Shown here one piece after another: positions 1 to 6,701 of a stretch of 9,338 bases of DNA (positions within the stretch are counted from its first letter, which is position 1; each line of letters opens with the position of its first letter). The notes beneath the pieces were generated by a model. It saw only the letters and a program-made list of their open reading frames with translations, had not been told where the DNA came from and ran no database searches. The DNA comes from an uncultured Ktedonobacteraceae bacterium (GTDB lineage Bacteria; Chloroflexota; Ktedonobacteria; Ktedonobacterales; Ktedonobacteraceae), in contig CATPCK010000271.1 of NCBI GenBank assembly GCA_955652655.1, positions 1 to 9,338 on the forward strand. The letters run 5' to 3'. The translations under genes and the position numbers were made by a program.

Positions 1-630
1 GGCATAGGCTCGACGCCTACCTTCGCAATCGGGCAACGCGCGCTACTGGTGCAGACGGGGCAGGGAAATATACTCTGGGATTGTATCAGTCTGCTGGACA
101 AGGAGACAGTCGAGGCGGTGGAGCGACTGGGTGGCCTAAAAGCGATTGCCATCTCTCATCCTCATTATTACAGTTCAATGGTGGATTGGGCTGAGCAGTT
201 CAATGTGCCTGTTTACCTGCACGAAGCGGATAGGCAGTGGGTGATGAGACCGAGCGAACGGATCACGTTCTGGTCAGGTGAGACGCTCTCCTTGCAGGAT
301 GATGTGACCTTGATACGGCTGGGAGGGCATTTCGCTGGTGGGACTATCTTGCACTGGGCGAGTGGTGCAGAGTCTCAGGGGCTTTTACTTTCGGGAGATA
401 TTATCCAGGTCGTGGCTGACCGTCGCTGGGTCAGCTTTATGTACAGCTATCCGAACCTGATACCCTTGCCGGCGGCGGAGGTGGCGAGAATGCGCGACGT
501 TGTGGCGCGTTACAATTTCGAGAGGCTGTATGGCGCATGGTTTGCTACTATTGTTGCCAGGGATGCTAAAAATGCGGTGTTGAGGTCGGCGGACAGGTAT
601 ATACATGCGCTGCAAGGTGTATTGAAGTAG
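1..630 (+). CDS. MBL-fold metallo-hydrolase, 5'-truncated by the window edge
   Basis: The frame is open from base 1 to the TAG at 628-630 and gives 209 residues. The protein continues upstream of the internal GTG at 49, because the codons before it read as normal coding sequence (GIGSTPTFAIGQRALLVQ), so the true start lies outside the window. Numbering from base 1, metallo-beta-lactamase-fold landmarks appear in order: the strand before the first metal motif (NILWD, about 23-27), HPHYYS at 53-58, GGHFAGG with His110, and SGD with Asp133. The usual HxHxDH motif is reduced to HxH, because Tyr and Ser stand where Asp and His bind the second zinc. A single-metal site (His53, His55, His110, Asp133) is therefore likely. 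Related HPHYY-type MBL proteins occur in bacteria and plants, with unclear substrates as far as I know. No link to the downstream genes is evident, since a hairpin and a promoter separate them. The fold is well supported; the substrate is unknown. Confidence 0.85.
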   Translation, partial: GIGSTPTFAIGQRALLVQTGQGNILWDCISLLDKETVEAVERLGGLKAIAISHPHYYSSMVDWAEQFNVPVYLHEADRQWVMRPSERITFWSGETLSLQDDVTLIRLGGHFAGGTILHWASGAESQGLLLSGDIIQVVADRRWVSFMYSYPNLIPLPAAEVARMRDVVARYNFERLYGAWFATIVARDAKNAVLRSADRYIHALQGVLK

Positions 631-667
631 GATGATGTGCTTGTTTTTCTGATTCCTCAGCGCGATG

Positions 668-712
668 GCTGTTGTGGGATTGGCTGCTCGCGGCTGCCAA
701 TCCCACAACAGC
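668..712. repeat. Perfect 17-bp inverted repeat, possible terminator hairpin
   Basis: The arms GCTGTTGTGGGATTGGC (668-684) and GCCAATCCCACAACAGC (696-712) are exact reverse complements around an 11-base loop. It lies 37 bases after the stop codon of the MBL hydrolase. The 3' side continues ACAAAAG rather than a run of T, so it is not a canonical intrinsic terminator on the + strand. It may still end transcription, stabilise the 3' end, or be a copy of a dispersed palindromic element. Its short + strand ORF is an artefact of the repeat. Confidence 0.7.
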
Positions 713-828
713 ACAAAAGATTGTGTACCGCGAGGGCGGCGAAAACATGTGTATTTGGCGTTAAGTTTGAAAGAGTTAAAGCGGAACGGTAAGTGGCTTG
801 TTTCGCTTTGGGACAGTGATTTTGCTCA

Positions 829-858
829 TTGTTCAATTTTTTACGAATATGTTATAAT
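829..858 (+). promoter_or_regulatory. Extended -10 promoter for the kinase-phosphatase unit
   Basis: A perfect TATAAT lies at 853-858, preceded by TG at 850-851, which makes TGTTATAAT, an extended -10 element for the housekeeping sigma factor. The best -35 is a weak TTGTTC at 829-834 with an 18-base spacer; an extended -10 can compensate for a poor -35. Transcription should start near 865, giving a leader of about 118 bases. Confidence 0.65.
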
Positions 859-982
859 GCGCCCAACATAAGAAAAAAAGAACAAAAGGGATTGAAAATT
901 TTCTTGGACTCCAAAGGGGATTAGGAACTATTTCATTCTATATGACGGCGGAGTTCAGGCAGTATCAAGAGCGGTGTTATAT

Positions 983-2776
983 ATGTCGAGCAATTATTCG
1001 TCTGATCCTAACAATGCAGCGTCAATAAGTAATCCCTCGACGCCCCAATCTGATAAAGCGCTACCTCCAGTAGCTCCGCAGCCTCTTTCAGTATCAAGCT
1101 CTTCTTCGGCGGAGCCAAACAGCCCTGGTTCGGGTGGCGGAGTGAGTAGCGGGAATCTGCGCCGCCTTGCAACGGGCACCATGCTCTCAGGGGGAAGGTA
1201 CAGGATCGAGAAACCGGTGGCCTCTGGCGGTATGGGAGCAGTGTATCGCGCGATAGATACGCGTTTCAACCGTCCCTGCGCGGTGAAGGAGATGCTGGAC
1301 GAATTTCAAAGCGATACCGAGCGGACCCAGGCCGTCGAGTGGTTTGGACGCGAGGCCACCATGTTGCTTGACCTCAATCACCCTTGTATACCGCGCGTGC
1401 GCGACTTCTTTGTCGAGAGTGGGAAGCATTACCTGGTAATGGATTTTATCGAAGGTCGGACCCTGGGCGATATCCTGGAGAAGGAAGGGAATGTGATGGG
1501 AGTCAATGGAGCGCGAGGGGTGACCGAGGCGCGGGCGCGCAGCTGGGGGCAGCAAATCTGTAGCGTCCTATGGTACCTGCATCGTCAGGCGCCGCCGATT
1601 ATCTTCCGCGATCTCAAACCCTCCAATATCATGGTCACCGAGCGAGACGAGGTGAAGCTGATCGATTTTGGGATTGCTCGTACATTCCAGGCGCAGCGGC
1701 AATCCACGATTATCATGACGATCGGCTACGCCCCGCCGGAGCAGTTACATGGGATGCCAGAGCCGCGTAGTGATATTTACGCGTTAGGAGCTACGCTGCA
1801 TCGCATCCTGACCCATCACGACGCGGCCAACAATAAACCCAGCATTTTCTCCTTTCCGCCGGTTCGTACCTTGCGACCGGATATTTCGATGGCTCTGGAA
1901 CAGGTGATCATGAAGGCGTTGGCACCTGCCATCGAGCAGCGCTGGATCAATGCCAACGAGATGGAAAAAGCCATTATCAACCTGCCGCCGATTAACGTTG
2001 TCCCGCCAACAGGAGCGATCCCACAGCAGGGTCAGTCGCGCCTGGTCAACCCGCAGACGCCCAATAATAGTATTACACCGAGTAATCCATCACGACATTC
2101 GACGACTGGTCCCGGTGGGGGGTATATCATTTCAGCACTGGGCTTTATCAATACGAACCGGATCGAAGAAGCATATGGAGCCGTTCAGCAGGCGTATGTG
2201 CTTGAACCGAATAACTCGCTGGTACACAGGACATTTGGACAGGTCTTTGCCCGGCGCAAACCTCCTGAAATCGAGCGAGCGATGCAAGCATACAATCGCT
2301 CCCTGCAACTTAATCCAAACGACGCGGAGACGCATAAACTCATAGGAGATGTTTCGCTTTTTCTGAGGCGGCTGCCACTGCAGGCTATCCCCGCCTATAC
2401 GCAGTCGCTGCGCTTGAATCCCAACGATGTTGAATCTCACCAGCGTTTAGCCCAGTGTTACGAGGATACGAACCAACTTGAGCCTGCATTACGTGAATAT
2501 CAAGAGGCGGCGCGTTTTGCGCCAAAACAGCCCCTGCTGCACCAAAAGGTAGGGCAGCTGGCCTGGCGCTTGAATCAGTTTCCGATAGCGGAACGGGCCT
2601 TTGTGACGGTGTTGACGCTCAACCCGGCGGATCACCAGACGCGTTTCCTGTTAAGCCAGGTCTACGAAAAGGAAGGGAAATTGATCGATGCCGAACGCGA
2701 GTGTGCCTATGTCGTACCGATGATTCCGGCGGCACAGCAGGTGCTATTACGTATACGGAGCCGATTAGGAAGATGA
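983..2776 (+). CDS. Hanks-type Ser/Thr protein kinase with C-terminal TPR repeats
   Basis: This cytoplasmic protein kinase of 597 residues transfers phosphate from ATP to Ser/Thr of target proteins. ATG 983 is chosen over the in-frame GTG 974 because GAGCGG (969-974) sits 8 bases ahead of it; the GTG would follow its purine stretch too closely. Residues 1-65 are a Ser/Pro/Asn-rich, probably disordered tail. The kinase domain spans about 70-335: glycine loop ASGGMGAVY (80-88), ATP lysine in AVKEM (Lys102), catalytic loop FRDLKPSN (208-215, Asp210), DFG (228-230), and YAPPEQ in the activation segment. The HRD histidine is replaced by Phe, as in some bacterial kinases that have Y/FRD; the other catalytic residues are intact. 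A linker rich in Pro, Asn and Gln follows, then about five TPR-like helical pairs (about 385-590), including two units with LNPND, which probably bind partners. No membrane segment is seen. The phosphatase gene begins 65 bases downstream, suggesting that it reverses this kinase's action. Confidence 0.93.
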   Translation: MSSNYSSDPNNAASISNPSTPQSDKALPPVAPQPLSVSSSSSAEPNSPGSGGGVSSGNLRRLATGTMLSGGRYRIEKPVASGGMGAVYRAIDTRFNRPCAVKEMLDEFQSDTERTQAVEWFGREATMLLDLNHPCIPRVRDFFVESGKHYLVMDFIEGRTLGDILEKEGNVMGVNGARGVTEARARSWGQQICSVLWYLHRQAPPIIFRDLKPSNIMVTERDEVKLIDFGIARTFQAQRQSTIIMTIGYAPPEQLHGMPEPRSDIYALGATLHRILTHHDAANNKPSIFSFPPVRTLRPDISMALEQVIMKALAPAIEQRWINANEMEKAIINLPPINVVPPTGAIPQQGQSRLVNPQTPNNSITPSNPSRHSTTGPGGGYIISALGFINTNRIEEAYGAVQQAYVLEPNNSLVHRTFGQVFARRKPPEIERAMQAYNRSLQLNPNDAETHKLIGDVSLFLRRLPLQAIPAYTQSLRLNPNDVESHQRLAQCYEDTNQLEPALREYQEAARFAPKQPLLHQKVGQLAWRLNQFPIAERAFVTVLTLNPADHQTRFLLSQVYEKEGKLIDAERECAYVVPMIPAAQQVLLRIRSRLGR

Positions 2777-2827
2777 GAAGAAACCATCTTAGCTATGGTG
2801 ACTCGGCTAAACACCGTAACCCAGCAC

Positions 2828-2832
2828 GGGAG
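2828..2832 (+). promoter_or_regulatory. Ribosome binding site deciding the phosphatase start
   Basis: GGGAG lies 9 bases before ATG 2842. It supports that start over an in-frame GTG at 2701 inside the kinase gene and over ATG 2773, which overlaps the kinase stop as ATGA but has AGGAAG directly abutting it with no spacer. Confidence 0.6.
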
Positions 2833-2841
2833 AACAAACTA

Positions 2842-5370
2842 ATGAGTACGTATCGCTTGAAATTTACGTCGCTGAGGGGCTCTGGATTCTTCGTACTGTC
2901 TCTTGTCGTTGGGGTGCTTATCGCCCAACGGTTGATGTGGCCTGCTATCACTTTCGCAGGGGCGGTAAATAGTGGCGATAGTGGCTATCAATTTGGCAAG
3001 GCGCAGGAGTTGGACAGAGCGAGTGTTTCCGTGGTGCGCGTGGTCGCCGGGTATAGCGCGGTGCCAGCAACAGCAGGGTGTGCCCACTCTGTCACAGGTC
3101 TCGGTGTGCTGGTAGGAAGCTGGGCAACGACTGCTGCGAGCACGAATTTCAGCAACTGGGTGCTTACTGACGGGTCGCTCGTCGATCCGAGTGGCATCTC
3201 GTGTGGAGCAGGGAAACCGACGGAACAGCTCAGCAGTATCCAGATCTATGTGAACAATGCGTATACCTCGAGTACGGTAGGGCTGGTTTTGAAATCCTTG
3301 CAATGCCATGCAGAAGTCTGTTCCGATGGAGCAGCGACGGGAGCGCTTGCCTGCCAGATTACCAAACCCTGTGATAAAGGCGTCGTGTTAGTGCCATTCC
3401 ATACGCCAATACCCGAGCCATTTATCGACATGGCGCAAGTGGACCAGACGACTCCTGAGCCGCAGGGTATCGAGTTAACAGGCCCTGCCTCTCCCCCTAT
3501 AAGTATAGACCAGGTTGCGCATGTGCTCTTGCCTGCGCAGGTTGCGACGAGCGATCCAAAGAACGAACCCGGAATGCCCGTTATTAACGGCGATGGGCAG
3601 CTGCTGGATATGAATACGAAGGCCCTTGACACGGGTCAGTCGATCCGGACATTTGTCAGCGCGCTGATCGCCCCTGCGCCGCTGCAACCTGTGAATACGA
3701 ATGCGCTGCGCGATAACTGGAATCGGGGAATCAATGATTATTACACCAACGATTTTGAGCACGCCCAGGCCGACTTTATCAGGGCGAGCGTGGGCAATGC
3801 GCAATTCCAGGCGCCAGCAGCATTTTTGAATCTGCCACAAATCAGGGCCCTTGTCACCCCTACACCATCTGTCAGGTCGGGCGGTACAACTGGAGCTGGA
3901 GGCACCTCTAATTCTGTGGGGAGCCATATAGGGCCATTTGCTATATCTGGTGAAGTGTTAGCGTGGTTCCCCTGGATCATTGGTGGCGCAATTCTGCTGA
4001 TTGTGATTTTAGTGTTGATTATTGCGTTGGTGATACGGGGGCAGGTGCGGCACAATCGAGAAATGGCGGCTTTTGAAAAGGAACGGGCCGCGGCGGAAGA
4101 GAAAGCTGCTATGGAGATACAACGCCAGCAATCACAGCCGCAGGTTGCAGTTAACGCGAATGGACCAGTCAATGTAGCGAACCTTCACACTCAACCAAGA
4201 ACTGAACTTCGCTGCCCAAATTGTGGAGAACCGGTGAGTGCCAGCGATAATTTCTGTGCACAATGCCGTTCCCCACTGAAACTCTCAGATTCTGGATTGA
4301 ATGTGCGCCTGGCAAAACCACAAGAAGCTGCGCAGGTACCTGCTGGAACGGTGCCTCAACCGAGAGAGTTGGTGCCGTCGAGCTCAATTTACGACCAACC
4401 GACGAGAGAGATGTCACCGGGTGAGGTCAAGAATGGACAGCAAGACCTGGAGAAGACACGGCCCTATTCAGCAGAGGAGATGGTGGCAAATATGCCTACT
4501 ATAGAGCGCTATGTGGGACCTAACCTGAGCCTGGTGGTGGGGACACGCTCTAACCCTGGCATTAAACGGCAGTATAAACCTAATGAAGATAGCCTCTTCG
4601 CGGCACAGGGGGAGCGGGTGCATAATTCGCAGACGCAGCAGTTCGGCCTGTTTGTAGTAGCGGACGGGATGGGGGGTCATGCCAATGGGCAGGATGCCAG
4701 TCGGCTGGCAATCCAGACTATCAGTGAAGAGGTGCTGCCGAAGATTTCAGGGAATGATCCATTGAATGACGAGATGCTCGTGCAAATCCTGGTGGACGGG
4801 GTACAGCATGCCAACCAGGCGGTGAATCAACGCAACTTAGAGCAGCGAGCCGATATGGGCACGACGATCACCGTTGCCTTGATTATGGGTGCAATCGCGT
4901 ATATCGCCAATGTGGGTGACAGCCGTACCTATCTCTACCGCAAGCCTGCCGGCCTGAAAAAAATCACCAATGATCACTCGGTGGTCGCGAGCCTGGTCGA
5001 GGCAGGAATTATTCAGCCCGACGATATCTACACCCACCCCAAGCGCAACCAGATCTACCGCAGCCTGGGCGAGAAGCCCATGGTGGACGTAGATTGGTTC
5101 AAGGTCATACTGCAACCGGAGGATAAACTGCTGCTATGTACCGATGGTCTGTGGGACATGGTGCGCGACCCGACGATCGAGCAGATCCTGAGCACGGTGC
5201 CTGATCCGTCACAAACGGGGAATGCATTGATCAAAGCGGCGCTGGAGGGTGGCGGTGAGGATAATGTGAGCGTGATCGTTGTGCAGATCGCCGAGGCGTC
5301 ACAGCGCACGGGTATGACGGGCGTGCAGTTGTTGGCGAGACCAGAGGCACCGCAGTGGCCGCCGATGTGA
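2842..5370 (+). CDS. Two-pass membrane PP2C phosphatase with protease-like ectodomain and zinc ribbon
   Basis: From ATG 2842 the protein has 842 residues. Its order is: a short basic N-terminus; a membrane helix (about 15-39); an extracytoplasmic domain (about 45-335) with six cysteines; a short TPR-like helical stretch (about 290-316); a Gly/Thr/Ser linker; a second membrane helix (about 373-398); a charged, probably coiled-coil helix (402-430); a zinc ribbon with Cys458, Cys461, Cys472 and Cys475; a Pro/Gln-rich linker; and a PP2C domain (about 562-818). PP2C metal and catalytic motifs are complete: NEDS (581-584), VADGMGGH (606-613), MGTT, NVGDSR (690-695), CTDGLWD (766-772) and EDNVS (806-810). 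It should therefore be an active Mg/Mn-dependent Ser/Thr phosphatase facing the cytoplasm. The ectodomain has the strand pattern of HtrA/trypsin-like proteases (GLGVLVG, WVLTDGSLVD, NEPGMPVINGDGQ), but Ser112 stands in the catalytic His position and Pro243 in the nucleophile position. I infer a sensor rather than a protease. It follows the kinase gene and is closed by a hairpin. Confidence 0.92.
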   Translation: MSTYRLKFTSLRGSGFFVLSLVVGVLIAQRLMWPAITFAGAVNSGDSGYQFGKAQELDRASVSVVRVVAGYSAVPATAGCAHSVTGLGVLVGSWATTAASTNFSNWVLTDGSLVDPSGISCGAGKPTEQLSSIQIYVNNAYTSSTVGLVLKSLQCHAEVCSDGAATGALACQITKPCDKGVVLVPFHTPIPEPFIDMAQVDQTTPEPQGIELTGPASPPISIDQVAHVLLPAQVATSDPKNEPGMPVINGDGQLLDMNTKALDTGQSIRTFVSALIAPAPLQPVNTNALRDNWNRGINDYYTNDFEHAQADFIRASVGNAQFQAPAAFLNLPQIRALVTPTPSVRSGGTTGAGGTSNSVGSHIGPFAISGEVLAWFPWIIGGAILLIVILVLIIALVIRGQVRHNREMAAFEKERAAAEEKAAMEIQRQQSQPQVAVNANGPVNVANLHTQPRTELRCPNCGEPVSASDNFCAQCRSPLKLSDSGLNVRLAKPQEAAQVPAGTVPQPRELVPSSSIYDQPTREMSPGEVKNGQQDLEKTRPYSAEEMVANMPTIERYVGPNLSLVVGTRSNPGIKRQYKPNEDSLFAAQGERVHNSQTQQFGLFVVADGMGGHANGQDASRLAIQTISEEVLPKISGNDPLNDEMLVQILVDGVQHANQAVNQRNLEQRADMGTTITVALIMGAIAYIANVGDSRTYLYRKPAGLKKITNDHSVVASLVEAGIIQPDDIYTHPKRNQIYRSLGEKPMVDVDWFKVILQPEDKLLLCTDGLWDMVRDPTIEQILSTVPDPSQTGNALIKAALEGGGEDNVSVIVVQIAEASQRTGMTGVQLLARPEAPQWPPM

Positions 5371-5376
5371 AGTTAA

Positions 5377-5434
5377 ATGAGTTAGTGAAGCAAGAGTGCA
5401 CGCCTTGCCGTACACTCTTGCTTCACTAACTCAT
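5377..5434. terminator. Perfect 22-bp hairpin after the phosphatase gene
   Basis: Arms at 5377-5398 and 5413-5434 are exact reverse complements of 22 bases around a 14-base loop, and three more pairs can form inside the loop across one mismatch. The hairpin begins 6 bases after the phosphatase stop and ends about 20 bases before the next promoter, so it is well placed to end the kinase-phosphatase transcript. The 3' flank GTCACAAATAC has no U-tract, so it is not a textbook intrinsic terminator. It could also act as an RNase-resistant 3' end. The sequence differs from the hairpin at 668-712. Confidence 0.6.
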
Positions 5435-5454
5435 GTCACAAATACTCTATTTCT

Positions 5455-5483
5455 TTGTCGCCTCTTCTTCCCTGTGCTATAAT
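5455..5483 (+). promoter_or_regulatory. Promoter of the nuo operon, with extended -10
   Basis: TTGTCG (5455-5460), a 17-base spacer and TGC plus TATAAT (5478-5483) form a strong housekeeping-sigma promoter with an extended -10 TGnTATAAT. Transcription should begin near 5490, leaving a leader of about 55 bases. Because the TTG of the longest open frame lies inside the -35 box, translation cannot begin there. Confidence 0.75.
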
Positions 5484-5531
5484 CAAAACAGAATTCTCTT
5501 GCCTTTATGACGATAACGTAAGCTACGATTT

Positions 5532-5536
5532 GGAGG
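5532..5536 (+). promoter_or_regulatory. Strong ribosome binding site fixing the GTG start of nuoA
   Basis: GGAGG followed by AAAG lies 8 bases before GTG 5545. It is the strongest Shine-Dalgarno in the window and selects the GTG, which gives a NuoA of normal length. Confidence 0.85.
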
Positions 5537-5544
5537 AAAGGCGC

Positions 5545-5913
5545 GTGTCGACACCGATCAATAGTGCTTATTTATATGCCGCGATATTATTTGCCGCTGG
5601 CTTTGGCTTTGTCATCCTGACGACGACTGTGGCGAACATCCTCGCACCCCATAGCAGGACCAAAGAGAAGCTACAGATCTATGAATCGGGCGAAACCCCT
5701 ATTGGCAGTGCCTGGGTGCAGTATCCACTTGGGTTCTATATTTTTGCTCTGCTCTTTGTGGCTTTTGATGTAGATATCGTCTTCATCATCTCCTGGGCAA
5801 TTATTTTCAAGCAGTTGAGCTTCTTTGGATTTTTTGAGATTACCTTTTTCATCGTTGTTCTCGCGCTTGGCCTTGCGTACGCCTGGCGCAAGGGAGTTAC
5901 TCGATGGATATAG
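5545..5913 (+). CDS. nuoA: Complex I subunit A (NADH-quinone oxidoreductase, ND3 family)
   Basis: NuoA is a small membrane subunit next to the quinone site of respiratory complex I; its long loop helps couple quinone reduction to proton pumping. From GTG 5545 it has 122 residues, normal for the family. Three membrane helices are evident (about 8-30, 62-85, 93-114). The conserved loop reads YESGETPIGSAW (46-57) and is followed by FALLFVAFDVDIVFI. The usual FDVE of helix 2 is FDVD here (Asp75, Asp77), so the second acid is shortened from Glu to Asp. Glu98 of helix 3 is retained in GFFEITFF. The last 10 bases overlap nuoC, implying translational coupling. It is the first gene of the operon, with its own promoter. 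Confidence 0.95.
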   Translation: MSTPINSAYLYAAILFAAGFGFVILTTTVANILAPHSRTKEKLQIYESGETPIGSAWVQYPLGFYIFALLFVAFDVDIVFIISWAIIFKQLSFFGFFEITFFIVVLALGLAYAWRKGVTRWI

Positions 5914-6701
5914 TACCACGTTCTAAAAGTATCAACATCCCGTCTGATACGCGGGGATATCGTGACCAGAATGCCGCGCTGGCCCGCGACCTGGCGCCTA
6001 TCGCGCAGATAACGGGGTCGGCGGTTGCACCGCAAACGATCAGGGGCGATTTTCTTGGCCTGGAGATCGAGCGGACACATCTTGTGGCTGTTTGCCGCTT
6101 CTTGCGCGACCAGTTAGGATTTGACCTGTTAAGCTGTATATCCGGCGTTGATATGCTTGATCATCTTGAAACGGTGTACCATGTGCGTTCTACGACACGA
6201 GGCCAGCTTTTGCAACTGAAGGTCCGGCTGGATCACGAGAAGCCGGAGGTGGATAGCGTTGTTTCTGTCTGGCAGACCGCGAACTGGCTGGAGCGCGAGA
6301 CCTATGATCTCTTTGGCATCAAGTTTACTGGCCATCCAGACCTGAGGCGGATGTTGCTGGACGATGATTTTGAGGGATACCCGCTACTCAAGAGTTTCCA
6401 CCAGGTGCCCGTGACGGTGAAGGATCGCGCTACGACGCAGGTCGACCCCAATATGGCGGTCGCGGGCAAATTCCAGCAGAAAGGCGTTGAGCATGTGGTG
6501 CAGAAGAAGCTTGGTCAGGGTATGGAGGAGCGCTTGCATCCTGGAACGCCGACCTTTGGGCACTCCTTTGAGGGACATAATGAGGATTTGAACTCGGAGA
6601 GCACCAGCTCATCAGCCGGAAAGACAATTCCAAGCACAGATCTGGATGCAAAAGAAGATAAAAAGGTGAGTCAAGGCAATGCCCAAAACCAGGAAAAGTA
6701 A
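5904..6701 (+). CDS. nuoC: Complex I subunit C (30 kDa subunit family)
   Basis: NuoC is a peripheral-arm subunit that packs against NuoD near the quinone-reduction site. The start ATG 5904 overlaps the nuoA end by 10 bases and has AGGGAG (5891-5896) 7 bases ahead. The core domain covers about residues 25-165 and ends with the 30 kDa family signature: ERETYDLFGIKFTGHPDLRR (130-149) followed by MLLDDDFEGYPLLKSF. The end of this motif is usually PLRKDY or PLRKDF; here Arg and Asp/Glu are replaced (PLLKSF). After residue 165 comes a hydrophilic tail of about 100 residues, rich in Gln, Lys, Glu and Ser, with no recognised domain. It is longer than in many NuoC proteins. nuoB, normally between nuoA and nuoC, is absent. 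The 3' end overlaps the next gene by 23 bases. Confidence 0.93.
   Translation: MDIVPRSKSINIPSDTRGYRDQNAALARDLAPIAQITGSAVAPQTIRGDFLGLEIERTHLVAVCRFLRDQLGFDLLSCISGVDMLDHLETVYHVRSTTRGQLLQLKVRLDHEKPEVDSVVSVWQTANWLERETYDLFGIKFTGHPDLRRMLLDDDFEGYPLLKSFHQVPVTVKDRATTQVDPNMAVAGKFQQKGVEHVVQKKLGQGMEERLHPGTPTFGHSFEGHNEDLNSESTSSSAGKTIPSTDLDAKEDKKVSQGNAQNQEK

Larger units (their letters stand above)
631..982. other. Intergenic region with inverted repeat, promoter and long leader
   Basis: This stretch of about 350 bases has no convincing gene. It holds a perfect inverted repeat at 668-712, then roughly 115 bases with nothing recognisable, then a promoter at 829-858. After the promoter comes an untranslated leader of about 118 bases before the kinase start. 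The leader begins with a purine-rich run (AGAAAAAAAGAACAAAAGGG, 871-890). No riboswitch or RNA gene was recognised. Confidence 0.6.

Noticed and set aside
385..748. Two minus-strand ORFs opposite the end of the MBL gene
   Set aside because: They are shadows of the MBL frame extended by the inverted repeat, with biased composition and no family features.
665..871. A 68-residue + strand ORF in the intergenic region
   Set aside because: It runs through the inverted repeat and the promoter's -10 box, and it has no ribosome site or recognisable protein features.
942..1028. A 28-codon + strand ORF overlapping the kinase start (MTAEFRQYQERCYICRAI...)
   Set aside because: It is too short, with no well-spaced ribosome site; a regulatory upstream ORF cannot be excluded but nothing supports it.
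5371..5544. The inverted repeat at 5377-5434 as an insertion-sequence end or attachment site
   Set aside because: No transposase, no target duplication and no partner repeat are present; the location just after a stop codon fits a transcript-end hairpin better.
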